Assembly: GCF_002563715.1 (NCBI RefSeq)
Contig: NZ_PDJJ01000001.1
Location: 992,001 to 1,056,000, forward strand
Length of the DNA stretch: 64,000 bases
Reading direction: 5' to 3'
From: Isoptericola jiangsuensis
Lineage (GTDB): Bacteria; Actinomycetota; Actinomycetes; Actinomycetales; Cellulomonadaceae
Shown: positions 63,283-64,000 of the stretch, piece after piece
Layout: the number at the start of each line of letters is the position of its first letter
Position numbering within the stretch: the first letter of the stretch is position 1
Position numbers and translations under genes: made by a program
The notes under the pieces: generated by a model
Told to the model about the DNA's origin: nothing
The model's database searches: none
What the model saw: only the letters and a program-made list of their open reading frames with translations

Positions 63283-64000
63283 GTGGCCGCACCCACCGCG
63301 CCGACACCACCCAGGACGACCCGTTCGTCACCCCGCCCCGCGCGACGCCGAGACCAGGGCTCGCGGCTGCCGTACGCGCTGCTCCTCGGGGCGACCGCCG
63401 TCGTGCTGCTCGCCCTCGGCTACCCGCTCGTGCGGCAGTTCGTCCTCGCGTTCCAGGACTACGGGCTGGAGCAGCAGTTCGGCGCCCCGGCCGAGTTCGT
63501 GGGGCTGGACAACTTCACCACCGTGCTCACCGACCCGTACACGTGGGAGGTGTTCGCCCGCTCCATCGTGTTCTGCCTCGTCACGGCCGCGGTGACGATC
63601 GTCGTCGGCGTGTTTGTCGCCGTCGTCATGATGCGGATGTCCGGGTGGGCGCGCCTGCTGCTGCAGACGGTGCTCCTGCTCGTCTGGGCCGTCCCGATCG
63701 TGTCGTCGCTGACGGTGTGGCAGCTGTTGTTCGACACCCGCTTCGGCGTCGTCAACTGGGTCCTGGAGCGCGTCGTGCCGTGGTGGCCCGACGACTACAA
63801 CTGGCTGGGCCAGGCGACCGGCATGCTCACCATTGCCTCGATCATCATCATCTGGATGTCGGTGCCGCTGGTCGCGTTCATGGCGTACGCGGGCCTGAGC
63901 CAGGTCCCCGAGGAGGTCCACGAGGCCGCCGAGCTCGACGGCGCCGGGGTGTGGGCCCGCTTCTTCGGGGTCACCGTGCCGATGGTCGCCCCCGTGCTGC
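63283..64000 (+). CDS. ABC sugar transporter permease, MalF-like (C-terminus beyond window)
   Basis: 239 codons visible and open to the window end. A Pro/Arg-rich cytoplasmic start precedes a helix (YALLLGATAVVLLALGYPLV), an outside segment (FVGLDNFTTVLTDPYTWEVF) and further helices. The EAA loop EAAELDGAGVWARFFGVTVP, which docks on the ATPase, is just complete at the edge. The GTG at 63283 has GGAGG six bases before. The second permease is expected to follow. Confidence 0.93.
   Translation, partial: MAAPTAPTPPRTTRSSPRPARRRDQGSRLPYALLLGATAVVLLALGYPLVRQFVLAFQDYGLEQQFGAPAEFVGLDNFTTVLTDPYTWEVFARSIVFCLVTAAVTIVVGVFVAVVMMRMSGWARLLLQTVLLLVWAVPIVSSLTVWQLLFDTRFGVVNWVLERVVPWWPDDYNWLGQATGMLTIASIIIIWMSVPLVAFMAYAGLSQVPEEVHEAAELDGAGVWARFFGVTVPMVAPVL

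Noticed and set aside
63328-63921. 197-codon minus-strand frame at the right edge
   Set aside because: It is antisense to the partial permease gene, whose membrane helices and EAA loop are clear.

Overview
The window is a contiguous stretch of chromosome from a very GC-rich actinobacterium. WhiB and GuaB3 proteins, many leaderless genes (a TANNNT -10 box 6-8 bases before ATG/GTG), frequent GTG starts, a CIRCE-controlled groES without groEL beside it, and an actinobacterial-type cysteine attenuator all point that way. Gene content and order suggest Micrococcales (Cellulomonadaceae or Promicromonosporaceae-like); that placement is inference. Coding density is high, about 61 genes are called, and no rRNA, tRNA, IS element, prophage or CRISPR array was seen.

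Layout. 1-4158: glutamate-cysteine ligase (cut by the window edge), a THUMP-like methyltransferase, groES with CIRCE, whiB, a MerR regulator. 4262-9984: guaB, a DEDDh exonuclease, guaB3, an acetyltransferase and a succinate-semialdehyde dehydrogenase-like enzyme. 10033-20554: a gluconate block (GntR regulator with a double palindromic operator, gntK, gntP) next to ackA, pta and phosphoketolase (xfp), so imported gluconate could reach acetyl-phosphate and acetate through the pentose phosphate pool. 20941-26591: SURF1, a DUF559 nuclease-like gene bracketed by two related palindromes, and a heterodimeric ABC exporter. 26648-33315: DUF3817 protein, MoeZ-like sulfurtransferase, thiO-thiS-thiG behind a TPP riboswitch, thiE, guaA. 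33512-38729: membrane proteins, a PspC protein, and a PspC-linked two-component system. 38772-39553: an HTH-MNT/HEPN toxin-antitoxin pair. 39636-45027: an assimilatory sulfate operon (sulfite reductase, cysH, cysG, CbiX) behind a leaderless poly-cysteine leader peptide. 45172-54178: small membrane proteins, acetyltransferase, glyoxalase-fold protein, DUF389 protein, PcrA helicase, OafA-type acyltransferase. 54201-55253: a Clp_N/HTH gene pair bracketed by inverted 20-bp-period arrays. 55551-64000: sucCD, a DUF6350 protein, purN, an SDR/TetR divergent pair, a third 20-bp-period array, and the start of a sugar ABC transporter operon.

The least explained signals are two repeat families. The first is a dispersed perfect or near-perfect palindrome (657-720, 21855-21918, 22950-23013) whose arms co-vary; two copies bound the DUF559 gene so that its first ATG and its stop codon lie inside them. 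The second is a set of short-core tandem arrays with an exact 20-base period (54201-54310, 55144-55253, 61556-61704), two of which face each other across the Clp_N/HTH pair.
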